Assembly (NCBI GenBank): GCA_030705665.1
Contig: JAUZQA010000213.1
Coordinates: forward strand, 1 to 7,226
Length of the DNA: 7,226 nucleotides
Reading direction: 5' to 3'
From: Bacillota bacterium
Lineage (GTDB): Bacteria; Bacillota; Bacilli; Bacillales_B; DSM-18226
The notes beneath the pieces were generated by a model. It did no database searches. It was given only the letters and a program-made list of their open reading frames with translations, and was not told the DNA's origin. Below, one piece after another: positions 1 through 6,360 of this stretch. Both the position numbers and the translations under genes were made by a program. Position 1 is the first letter of the stretch; each line of letters begins with the position of its first letter.

Positions 1-1
1 T

Positions 2-463
2 CTCGGATTACATCAACCATCAGCCAAAATGTTCACAAAGGAAGTTGCCTCCGATTCCCTTGTCTTGATTGTTCCTGTCGAGCATGAAATCTCTCAATCA
101 AGTAATTTGGATTTTAACCTTTTAAAAAAATATGACTTGGTCTTAAGGGAAGAGGGTTCAGGTACTAGAAAAGAAATGGAGGAATGTCTGGGATTACATG
201 GATGTACGCTTGCTGACTTCAATTCATCTTTATCGATTGGCAGCAGCGAGGCAGTCATTTCAGCAGTGGAGGCTGGCTTGGGTGTCAGTTTCATTTCAAA
301 ACTTGCGGCAGTGCCGGCCGTGAAGGCAAATCGGATCAGAATGATTGAAACATTACAACCGTATAAACGAAACTTTTACTTTTCCACACTTTCCGAGTCA
401 GAAAACCGTCCGATCATTCGAGAATTTGTGGATTTTCTAGACAAAGGACAAATGCTAATTTAA
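2..463 (+). CDS. LysR-family transcriptional regulator, CysL-like effector-binding domain (3' part only)
   Basis: The reading frame is already open at base 2, so this is the C-terminal part of a longer gene. LysR proteins are usually about 300 residues, so the DNA-binding helix-turn-helix and half of the effector domain lie upstream of the window. What is visible is the second half of a type-2 periplasmic-binding-protein-like domain. The segment LREEGSGTRKEME (about 143-181) and the segment IGSSEAVISAVEAGLGVSFIS (236-298) are hallmarks of the CysL/CysB/CbbR side of the LysR family, which senses small anions or metabolites. The product would bind DNA in the cytoplasm and respond to an unknown ligand. 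The permease gene starts 79 bases downstream on the same strand and is the obvious candidate target, but no operator can be seen. The family call is firm; the specific regulator is not identifiable. Confidence 0.88.
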   Translation, partial: LGLHQPSAKMFTKEVASDSLVLIVPVEHEISQSSNLDFNLLKKYDLVLREEGSGTRKEMEECLGLHGCTLADFNSSLSIGSSEAVISAVEAGLGVSFISKLAAVPAVKANRIRMIETLQPYKRNFYFSTLSESENRPIIREFVDFLDKGQMLI

Positions 464-487
464 TTGCCAACCATTTGTTTTTTTTTT
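443..487 (+). terminator. weak intrinsic terminator overlapping the LysR stop codon
   Basis: ACAAATG (448-454) pairs exactly with CATTTGT (472-478), leaving a 17-base loop, and runs into ten T residues (478-487). Two G-U pairs and A-U pairs can lengthen the stem downward (443-447 with 479-483). The stem has few G-C pairs, so termination may be partial and some transcripts could continue into the permease gene. The stop codon of the regulator (461-463) lies in the loop. Confidence 0.4.
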
Positions 488-528
488 ACACATTTTTTAT
501 TTGGAACCACTTCAAAAAAATATATTTT

Positions 529-534
529 AGGGGG
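529..534 (+). promoter_or_regulatory. ribosome binding site of the permease gene, fixing a GTG start
   Basis: AGGGGG at 529-534 is followed by an 8-base spacer and then GTG at 543. No competing ATG lies at a suitable distance, so the GTG start is preferred. Confidence 0.75.
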
Positions 535-542
535 TTAACAAA

Positions 543-1613
543 GTGGCTCAACTTAATACTTCTTTATCAGCAACACGGTCTAATTCAAAAAAAACAGCAT
601 TGTTTGCCGCTCTGTTTTTAATTATTGCGGCAGCTGGATTATGGTATGTAAAATGGTTTCCATATTACAATAAATCTATTCTTGCTGCTACTACCCACAC
701 GATTGGAAAATCGATATTAGGTGACAAAACAAATTTACCAGCCGCTTCTTGGTCTAGTGCATGGGCCTATGCCCTCACCTATTTTACCGCTGTTTGGAAA
801 GCAGCTATACTCGGAATCCTACTAGGTTCGTTGCTGCAAGTATTGCTGCCAACCAATTGGTTGTTAAAAGTTCTAGGAAAAACTTCGTTTGGCAGTACAG
901 CCGTTGCCGGGCTTGCAGCGATTCCTGGCATGATGTGCACATGCTGTGCCGCTCCAATGGCAGTCGGTTTACGTAAAAAGAATGTTTCTGTTGGTGCGAC
1001 CCTTGCATTTTGGTTAGGAAATCCAACGATTAATCCTGCAACATTGATTTTTATGACTTTCGTTTTATCATGGAAGTTTACGCTTCTCCGTTTGATCTTT
1101 GGTATTATTTTAACGTTTGGGGTAAGTTATCTTGCCAATCGTTTCGCACCTGAAGTGAAGCCGGTTGATATCGATAAAATTATCGAAAAAGCAGAGGCAG
1201 GGGAATCCGGCTCATTTGTTTCAAGATGGATGAAATCCCTGGGAAGCATGATCATGTATATTGTGCCTGCTTATGTGCTTTCTGTCCTACTTATGGGAGC
1301 CGTTCGTGTTTGGTTGTTCCCGCACATCGGTGAGACGGCAGCTAATAGTTTAATTGCTGTCATCGGTTTTGCCATCGCGGGGATGCTATTCGTTATTCCA
1401 ACTGCTGCCGAAATTCCAATCATTCAAACATTTATGTCCTTTGGTCTTGGTGGAGGACCGGCTGCAGCATTGTTAATTACACTGCCATCGATCAGCCTTC
1501 CATCCTTAATTATTGTGGCTAGATCTTTCCCTAAAAAGGTATTGTTCTTTGTCGCAGGATCTGTAGTGGTCTTAGGAATTTTAAGCGGTTTAGTTGGAAT
1601 GCTCATTCTGTAA
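543..1613 (+). CDS. DUF318/ArsP-type (COG0701, YraQ-like) membrane permease
   Basis: The product is 356 residues of mostly hydrophobic sequence with roughly nine or ten membrane segments (about 17-37, 76-104, 115-140, 150-173, 179-197, 233-255, 266-288, 300-325, 333-355). A basic or polar linker at about 198-232 separates two halves. The first half has MCTCCAAP (131-138) and GNPTINP (159-165). The second half has PTAAEIPI (286-293) and GGGPAAALLITLPSISLPS (303-321). These paired motifs define the predicted-permease family that includes the organoarsenical exporter ArsP. C132, C134 and C135 are the only cysteines in the protein, so a thiol-based substrate or metal(loid) interaction is plausible. 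Length is normal for the family. It lies directly downstream of a LysR regulator and has a strong terminator behind it, so it is either monocistronic or the last gene of a two-gene unit. The substrate is unknown; arsenic, sulfur or selenium compounds are possibilities only. Confidence 0.88.
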   Translation: MAQLNTSLSATRSNSKKTALFAALFLIIAAAGLWYVKWFPYYNKSILAATTHTIGKSILGDKTNLPAASWSSAWAYALTYFTAVWKAAILGILLGSLLQVLLPTNWLLKVLGKTSFGSTAVAGLAAIPGMMCTCCAAPMAVGLRKKNVSVGATLAFWLGNPTINPATLIFMTFVLSWKFTLLRLIFGIILTFGVSYLANRFAPEVKPVDIDKIIEKAEAGESGSFVSRWMKSLGSMIMYIVPAYVLSVLLMGAVRVWLFPHIGETAANSLIAVIGFAIAGMLFVIPTAAEIPIIQTFMSFGLGGGPAAALLITLPSISLPSLIIVARSFPKKVLFFVAGSVVVLGILSGLVGMLIL

Positions 1614-1615
1614 AT

Positions 1616-1654
1616 AAAAAACGGTTCTTTCCTAGGAAAGAATCGTTTTTTTTT
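1616..1654. terminator. bidirectional intrinsic terminator between the permease gene and ppk1 copy A
   Basis: The 12-base arms ACGGTTCTTTCC (1621-1632) and GGAAAGAATCGT (1635-1646) pair with one G-U. The stem is extended by an A-tract (1616-1620) against a run of nine T (1646-1654). The A-tract becomes a T-tract on the minus strand, so the structure can stop the permease transcript and also the convergent ppk1 transcript, whose stop codon is at 1673-1675. Confidence 0.9.
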
Positions 1655-1672
1655 GGTTCAAAAGGTAAAGGG

Positions 1673-3793
1673 TCAATCATTTACTGAATTGTTAGATAAT
1701 TCACAAAACATATATTGACTATCTATTTCAGCTTCTTCGTTAGCCATTTCTACATATTGATATTCCCCAAAAGAATTTTGTTCACGCGCCTTAACGTTAT
1801 CACTTAACATGATCCTTAGCCAATCTTTAACTCGTTTCTTCAAATGACTTTTAAGGACTGGGAAAAGGATTTCAACACGATCTTCCATGTTTCGAGTCAT
1901 CAAGTCGGCCGAAGATAAGAATAGATTCTCCTCCCCATTATGATGAAAATAGTAAATTCTCGAGTGTTCTAAAAACAGTCCAACGATACTTCTTACAGAA
2001 ATATTTTCACTTACGTCTTTTATCCCGGGACGTAAACAACAAATTCCTCTTACGATTAATTCAATTTTTACTCCTGCGACCGATGCTTCATACAACTTCA
2101 TAATAATCTGCTTATCAGTCAGTGAATTCATTTTTGCAATGATATGGCCATTCCCATTTTCTTTATGATAAGCTATTTCCTGATTAATTAAGTCAAGGAA
2201 TGCACTCCTTATATTAAATGGAGACACAAAAAGATGATGATATTCCGGCATTTCCATATGACCGCTTAAGTAGTTAAAAAAATTGGTGGCATCGATGCCA
2301 ATATAACGATTTGTGGTGATCAGCCCTATGTCTGTATATAGCTTTGCAGTGGCATCATTGTAATTCCCAGTTCCCAGATGAACAAAACGTTCAATTTTTC
2401 CTTGTTTACGTCGTACAACAAGAGTGATTTTACTATGAGTTTTTAAATGTGTCATTCCATAAATCACATGGCAGCCTGCTTTTTCCAATTCCTTAGCCCA
2501 CTGTACATTGTTTTCCTCATCAAAACGGGCTTTCAATTCTACTAAAACAGTCACTTGTTTTCCGTTTTCTGCAGCTTGTTTCAGACTTTTAATAATAGGT
2601 GAATCACCGCTTACGCGATAAAGAGTCTGTTTAATTGCCAGTACGTCCGGATCATCGGCAGCCTGAGAAATAAATTGGACAACAGGCTCAAATGATTCGT
2701 ATGGGTGATGAAGTAAGATATCTTCCTTAAGGGTTTTAGTAAAAACATCTTCCCCATTTTTTAAGTCTTGAGGAGGTTGTGGGATATGTGATTCTTGAAC
2801 TAAATGTTCATGTGTGGATCGAATCGTTTTGCAAAATGAGAAGAGAAATGTTAAATCAAGTGGTGATTGAACAAAATATACATCTCTACTTTCGATTTCC
2901 AATTCCTCTATTAAATAGTTAATCACTTGCTCGTCATAACAATTAGACTGGACTTCAAGTCTTACACTTGCACCCCATTTGCGCTTTTTAAGCTCTTCTT
3001 CAATTTCATGTAATAAGTCATCTGCTCCATCCTCATGAATTGTTAAATCAGCATTTCGCGTAATGCGAAAAGGAGTTACAGATTTAATTATTTGCCCCTT
3101 GAATAATTTATGCATAAAATGTGTAATCACTTCTTCTAACAGGACAAAGACTCTTTCTTCAGCTTCTGCAGGCAGCTCGATAAAGCGGCTGACGACAGAT
3201 GGAACTTGGACAATCGCTAATTTCCCCTTGAAAGGAAATGGCATTGCCTTTTCTTCGCCATTATCTTCCATAACAATAGCCAAATTTAATGACTTATTTA
3301 ATAGCATTGGAAATGGACGACACGCGTCAATTGCCATAGGAGTTAAAACAGGGAAAAGTTGTTCATCAAAATAGTTCTCAAAAAAAGATCGTTCAGTAGA
3401 ATTAAGTTGGGAAAATTGAACAATTTTAACTCCTTCTTTGTTTAATAGCGGAGTTAGAAAATGGAAATACGTGTAATCTTGCTTTTCAACCAGCTTGCGT
3501 GTAATGCTGGAAATGGCAGAAACTTGTTCTTTTGGGGTTAATCCAGCTTTATTTTCAGGCCTGTTATAGCCAGCCTTTATCTGGTCTAATAATCCAGCTA
3601 CCCGTACCATGAAAAACTCATCTAAGTTTGAGCTGAAAATGGCCAAAAATTTAAATCGTTCAACTAAAGCGTTACGTTTATCCATCGCTTCCTCTAAAAC
3701 TCTCTGATTAAAAGACAGCCAGCTTAATTCACGATTATTATAAAACAATGGGGACCCCAAGTTTATTTTGCTGTCTTTATTCGTTATTGCCAC
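1673..3793 (-). CDS. ppk1: polyphosphate kinase 1, copy A (phosphate-starvation-type promoter)
   Basis: The 706-residue cytoplasmic enzyme reversibly transfers the gamma phosphate of ATP onto growing inorganic polyphosphate. The domain order is that of PPK1: N domain (about 14-115, with FYNNRELSWLSFNQRVLEEA), head domain (about 120-320) and two phospholipase-D-like C domains (about 330-510 and 515-690). Key residues are N56 in SSNLDEFF (ATP site), R393 in LYRV, R423 in KARFDE, H453 in THSK (the phosphorylated histidine) and H610 in LEHSR. The last four keep a constant offset of 18 from E. coli R375, R405, H435 and H592, which supports an intact active site. One oddity is leucine at 606 in IVGLFLEH, where copy B has arginine. 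The start is GTG, preceded by AAAGGAG at a spacing of 11. It is divergent from a second ppk1 and lies behind a four-repeat PhoP box, so induction by low phosphate is predicted. Confidence 0.97.
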   Translation of the reverse strand: MAITNKDSKINLGSPLFYNNRELSWLSFNQRVLEEAMDKRNALVERFKFLAIFSSNLDEFFMVRVAGLLDQIKAGYNRPENKAGLTPKEQVSAISSITRKLVEKQDYTYFHFLTPLLNKEGVKIVQFSQLNSTERSFFENYFDEQLFPVLTPMAIDACRPFPMLLNKSLNLAIVMEDNGEEKAMPFPFKGKLAIVQVPSVVSRFIELPAEAEERVFVLLEEVITHFMHKLFKGQIIKSVTPFRITRNADLTIHEDGADDLLHEIEEELKKRKWGASVRLEVQSNCYDEQVINYLIEELEIESRDVYFVQSPLDLTFLFSFCKTIRSTHEHLVQESHIPQPPQDLKNGEDVFTKTLKEDILLHHPYESFEPVVQFISQAADDPDVLAIKQTLYRVSGDSPIIKSLKQAAENGKQVTVLVELKARFDEENNVQWAKELEKAGCHVIYGMTHLKTHSKITLVVRRKQGKIERFVHLGTGNYNDATAKLYTDIGLITTNRYIGIDATNFFNYLSGHMEMPEYHHLFVSPFNIRSAFLDLINQEIAYHKENGNGHIIAKMNSLTDKQIIMKLYEASVAGVKIELIVRGICCLRPGIKDVSENISVRSIVGLFLEHSRIYYFHHNGEENLFLSSADLMTRNMEDRVEILFPVLKSHLKKRVKDWLRIMLSDNVKAREQNSFGEYQYVEMANEEAEIDSQYMFCELSNNSVND

Positions 3794-3804
3794 GGATTTT
3801 ACAA

Positions 3805-3811
3805 CTCCTTT
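3805..3811 (-). promoter_or_regulatory. ribosome binding site of ppk1 copy A, fixing a GTG start
   Basis: On the minus strand AAAGGAG (3811-3805) lies 11 bases before GTG at 3793-3791. The spacing is slightly long, but no other start codon fits: the TTG just after the site is followed at once by TAA. A GTG with long spacing may moderate translation. Confidence 0.7.
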
Positions 3812-3843
3812 ATTACTATCAACAATCCTAATTATTCCAGATA

Positions 3844-3870
3844 ATTATGACGATACCATTAAAAGGTAAA
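3844..3870 (-). promoter_or_regulatory. PhoP-dependent-type core promoter of ppk1 copy A
   Basis: On the minus strand CATAAT (3849-3844) matches the sigma-A -10 at five of six bases. The only -35-like element is TTTACC (3870-3865), 15 bases upstream, which is also the last repeat of the PhoP box. A poor -35 replaced by activator sites is the usual layout of PhoP-activated promoters in Bacillus. The predicted transcription start is near 3837, giving a leader of about 43 bases. Confidence 0.6.
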
Positions 3871-3903
3871 TTCTATGTAAATTTAGTGTAAATTCACAGT
3901 TAA
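3865..3903 (-). promoter_or_regulatory. PhoP box: four direct hexamer repeats at 11-bp period
   Basis: Read on the minus strand toward ppk1 copy A, the repeats are TTAACT (3903-3898), TTTACA (3892-3887), TTTACA (3881-3876) and TTTACC (3870-3865), each separated by exactly 5 bases. The known Bacillus PhoP site is a set of TT(A/T/C)ACA-like repeats with about 5-base spacing, and four of them are needed for firm activation. They span about -66 to -28 relative to the predicted start, close to the usual activating position. The PhoPR two-component system responds to phosphate limitation, so this links copy A to the Pho regulon. Confidence 0.82.
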
Positions 3904-3906
3904 GTT

Positions 3907-3935
3907 ATTATAGAGATTTTTCGTTTATTTAATAA
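3907..3935 (-). promoter_or_regulatory. possible second, upstream promoter of ppk1 copy A
   Basis: On the minus strand a perfect TATAAT (3912-3907) sits immediately upstream of the PhoP box, with a poor -35 (TTATTA, 3935-3930) at 17 bases. A start would fall inside the PhoP box, so bound PhoP might block it. The weak -35 and AT-rich setting keep confidence low. Confidence 0.25.
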
Positions 3936-3937
3936 AC
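3923..3937. repeat. perfect 15-bp palindrome in the shared ppk1 control region
   Basis: GTTTATT (3923-3929) and AATAAAC (3931-3937) are exact inverted copies around one central T. It lies between the PhoP box of copy A and the promoter of copy B and covers the weak -35 of the possible second promoter. A dimeric repressor could bind here. It is all A/T except for the end pair, so chance is a real alternative. Confidence 0.4.
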
Positions 3938-4022
3938 ATCGGCCAAATGTCGCCTTTCGTTAACAGGACTACCAGAATGTTCTCTCAAAAATTTAAATAT
4001 ACAAAATAGTGTAATTAATATT

Positions 4023-4051
4023 TTGTCTAACATTGTAAATAATGGTATAAT
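4023..4051 (+). promoter_or_regulatory. strong sigma-A promoter of ppk1 copy B with extended -10
   Basis: TTGTCT (4023-4028) and TATAAT (4046-4051) are separated by exactly 17 bases, and TG at 4043-4044 gives an extended -10 (TGGTATAAT). The predicted start is near 4058. That leaves only a few bases before the TTG codon at 4065 and argues that translation starts at the ATG at 4089. No PhoP-type repeat array is seen upstream, so expression looks housekeeping rather than phosphate-controlled. Confidence 0.8.
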
Positions 4052-4074
4052 TTTATAAGAACAATTGTCGAAAA

Positions 4075-4079
4075 AAGGG
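4075..4079 (+). promoter_or_regulatory. ribosome binding site of ppk1 copy B, deciding the ATG start
   Basis: AAGGG (4075-4079) within A-rich sequence is 9 bases before ATG 4089. The upstream in-frame TTG codons at 4065 and 4080 lack a site at a usable distance. Confidence 0.65.
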
Positions 4080-4088
4080 TTGAATAAG

Positions 4089-6200
4089 ATGCAAACAATA
4101 GAAAAAAATGCTGTTAAACTCTCTAGTCCGAATTATTTTAACAACAGAGAACTTAGTTGGCTTGCTTTTAATGAGCGTGTCTTGGAAGAAGCGCTGGATG
4201 AACGTAATCCTTTAATGGAACGATTAAAATTCCTAGCAATCTTCAGCTCCAATCTTGATGAATTTTTTATGGTACGTGTTGCCGGATTAAAGGATCAAGT
4301 AAAAGCAGGATTTAAAAAATCTGATAGTAAGGCTGGACTGTCCCCTCATCAGCAATTAAACGAAATTGCAAAGAGAACTCACCATCTAGTTCAACTCCAA
4401 TATGACACCTATAACAATATAACTATGCCAAAGCTTCTTGAAGAAAATATCAAATTTCTAAAGGTGGAAAAGTTACCTGCTGAACAAAGAAAGGATTTGG
4501 AGGATTATTTTGATGAGCAAATATTTCCCGTCTTAACTCCGATGGCTGTTGATGCTTATCATCCTTTCCCCATGCTTCTTAATAAGAGTATAAATATTGC
4601 GATAGTACTTACCCATAAAACGATTTGTGAAGAAAATTGTGTAAAAACAGCCATTGTGGAAGTGCCTTCAGTTTTAGAGCGATTTGTCCAAGTAAGCTCA
4701 TCAACCGATCAGAGGTGTTTTATTCTTCTTGAGGACTTAATTAGTTATTTTATCCATAAATTATTTAATGGTTATGATATTGTATCTGTAACCGCATTTC
4801 GAATAACAAGGAATGCAGATTTAACAATAGATGAAGAGGAAGCGCATGATTTACTTAAAGAAATTGAAAAAGAGTTAAAAAAACGGAAATGGGGTGCTAC
4901 TGTAAGGCTTGAAATTCAGCAAGCAGGCTGTTCTCATGAAATTTTGACTTATTTAAAGGAAAAGTTAGAAATTACCGAAAATGATGTGTATGAAATTGAT
5001 GGACCTTTGGATTTAACCATGTTTTTTAATTTTTATAATAAACTCGAAAAAAGTTTTAACCACCTGGTATTTAGTGATCTCATTCCCGAACCTCCTCTTG
5101 ATTTTCTTTCAGATATCGATTTATTTGAGAAAATCTCAGAAAAAGATATTTTGCTTCATCATCCTTATGATTCTTTTGAACCCTTTATAGATTTTATCTT
5201 AAAAGCCGCCAAGGACCCGGAAGTCTTAGCAATCAAACAAACTTTATATCGAGTAAGCGGTCATTCCCCGGTTATTGAGGCATTAAAAACAGCAGCTGAA
5301 AATGGAAAGCAAGTTACGGTGTTAGTTGAATTAAAAGCACGTTTTGACGAACAAAAGAATGTGCAATGGTCTAAGGAACTTGAGAAAGCTGGTTGCCATG
5401 TTATTTATGGAATGAACCAATTAAAGACACATAGTAAAATTACCCTTATTGTAAGAAGGAAGAATAATCGAATTGAACGGTTCGTCCATCTAGGGACAGG
5501 AAATTATAATGATCAAACAGCGAAGTTATATACGGATTTAGGTTTATTTACCTCAAAAAGAAAATTTGGAATCGATGCTACTAATTTCTTTAATTATTTA
5601 AGCGGTTATACGGAAAAACCTGAGTATCATCATTTATCTGTCGCGCCGTTTGATATTCGGGAAGACTTTATAAAATTAATTAATGACGAAATAAGCTTCC
5701 AAAAAAAGTTTGGAAACGGACGCATCATTGCAAAAATGAACTCGCTGGCTGATAAGGAATTAACCATTAAATTATATGAGGCATCAATTGCTGGTGTTAA
5801 AATCGATTTAATTGTTCGCGGAATATGCTGTTTACGCCCTGGAATCAAAGGGGTGAGTGAGAACATTCGTGTTAGAAGCATTGTTGGTAGATTTTTAGAA
5901 CATAGTCGTATATATTGTTTCCATCATAATGGAGAGGAAAAGGTATATCTTTCTTCTGCCGACATGATGACACGAAACATGGATAAACGAGTGGAAATAT
6001 TATTTCCCATTTTTGACGGTAATACTAAAAATCGTATAAATAATATATTAAAATTTCTATTGGCAGATAATGTAAAAGCGAGGGAACAGGACAATGAAGG
6101 AAACTATCACTATACAAAAAGAAACGTGGATGATCCGGAAATCGACTGTCAATTGTTATTATTCAATGAGGCAAAAGAAAATAAAGCACTAACATGCTAA
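4089..6200 (+). CDS. ppk1: polyphosphate kinase 1, copy B (constitutive-looking promoter)
   Basis: From ATG 4089 the product is 703 residues, the normal PPK1 length, and it catalyses ATP-dependent, reversible polyphosphate synthesis in the cytoplasm. A frame extension to TTG 4065 would add eight residues but lies almost at the predicted transcript start. Using the ATG numbering, the PPK1 residues are N55 in SSNLDEFF, R388 in LYRV, R418 in KARFDE, H448 in THSK (the phosphorylated histidine) and H605 in GRFLEHSR. Domain order is the same as in copy A and long stretches are identical, for example LAIKQTLYRVSG, TVLVELKARFDE and HLGTGNYND. Divergence is greatest in the head domain around residues 170-215, which is several residues shorter here and contains extra cysteines, and in the C-terminal tail. 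The pair are clear paralogues. The zinc-ribbon/CHAD-like gene lies 160 bases downstream on the same strand. Confidence 0.97.
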   Translation: MQTIEKNAVKLSSPNYFNNRELSWLAFNERVLEEALDERNPLMERLKFLAIFSSNLDEFFMVRVAGLKDQVKAGFKKSDSKAGLSPHQQLNEIAKRTHHLVQLQYDTYNNITMPKLLEENIKFLKVEKLPAEQRKDLEDYFDEQIFPVLTPMAVDAYHPFPMLLNKSINIAIVLTHKTICEENCVKTAIVEVPSVLERFVQVSSSTDQRCFILLEDLISYFIHKLFNGYDIVSVTAFRITRNADLTIDEEEAHDLLKEIEKELKKRKWGATVRLEIQQAGCSHEILTYLKEKLEITENDVYEIDGPLDLTMFFNFYNKLEKSFNHLVFSDLIPEPPLDFLSDIDLFEKISEKDILLHHPYDSFEPFIDFILKAAKDPEVLAIKQTLYRVSGHSPVIEALKTAAENGKQVTVLVELKARFDEQKNVQWSKELEKAGCHVIYGMNQLKTHSKITLIVRRKNNRIERFVHLGTGNYNDQTAKLYTDLGLFTSKRKFGIDATNFFNYLSGYTEKPEYHHLSVAPFDIREDFIKLINDEISFQKKFGNGRIIAKMNSLADKELTIKLYEASIAGVKIDLIVRGICCLRPGIKGVSENIRVRSIVGRFLEHSRIYCFHHNGEEKVYLSSADMMTRNMDKRVEILFPIFDGNTKNRINNILKFLLADNVKAREQDNEGNYHYTKRNVDDPEIDCQLLLFNEAKENKALTC

Positions 6201-6289
6201 TTCAAACTATATACTTCCTTTTTAATTTTTTCTTTTATTATAGATTCTGTATTTTAAGAGAGTATGAAGTATATGTAAAATTTACCTAT

Positions 6290-6318
6290 TTTTCATTATT
6301 ATTTAAATGTTCTATAGT
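6290..6318 (+). promoter_or_regulatory. candidate promoter of the zinc-ribbon/CHAD-like gene
   Basis: TTTTCA (6290-6295) and TATAGT (6313-6318) are 17 bases apart, and the -10 matches consensus at five of six bases. The predicted start is near 6325, exactly where an A/T hairpin begins. No convincing terminator follows ppk1 copy B, so read-through from that gene is also possible. Confidence 0.4.
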
Positions 6319-6324
6319 ATACTT

Positions 6325-6345
6325 AAAAATAAAACTTTTATTTTT
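6325..6345 (+). repeat. perfect A/T inverted repeat just upstream of the ribosome binding site
   Basis: AAAAATAAAA (6325-6334) and TTTTATTTTT (6336-6345) are exact inverted copies around a single C. In RNA this would be a short all A-U hairpin ending three bases before the GGAGGG site. If transcription begins near 6325 it would form the 5' end of the message. It could affect stability or ribosome access, or act as a weak terminator for read-through from ppk1 copy B. The pure A-U stem is weak. Confidence 0.5.
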
Positions 6346-6347
6346 GC

Positions 6348-6353
6348 GGAGGG
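6348..6353 (+). promoter_or_regulatory. strong ribosome binding site of the zinc-ribbon/CHAD-like gene
   Basis: GGAGGG is followed by a 7-base spacer and ATG 6361. This near-ideal site marks the long frame that runs off the window end as a real gene and fixes its start. Confidence 0.85.
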
Positions 6354-6360
6354 TTCAAGA

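Noticed and set aside
485..528. Promoter for the permease gene (TTTACA at 485, or TTGGAA at 501 with TATTTT at 523)
   Set aside because: No -10 lies 16-18 bases from TTTACA, and the TTGGAA/TATTTT pair would place the transcript start past the ribosome binding site.
543..1613. Naming the permease arsP and calling it an organoarsenical exporter
   Set aside because: Only the superfamily and the cysteine motif support this; no arsR, arsC or other ars gene is visible and the neighbouring regulator is LysR-type.
3063..3374. 103-codon open frame antisense to ppk1 copy A
   Set aside because: It lies wholly inside a certain gene on the other strand, has no ribosome binding site and no recognisable domain; it is a coding shadow.
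3960..3965. Single perfect TTAACA on the + strand as a PhoP site for ppk1 copy B
   Set aside because: No further repeats occur at 11-base steps on either side and it is about 60 bases from the -35 of copy B; one hexamer is not a PhoP box.
6209..6274. 9-bp inverted repeat (ATATACTTC with GAAGTATAT) after ppk1 copy B as a terminator
   Set aside because: The 48-base loop, A/T-rich arms and lack of a following T-run do not fit an intrinsic terminator; likely chance in AT-rich DNA.
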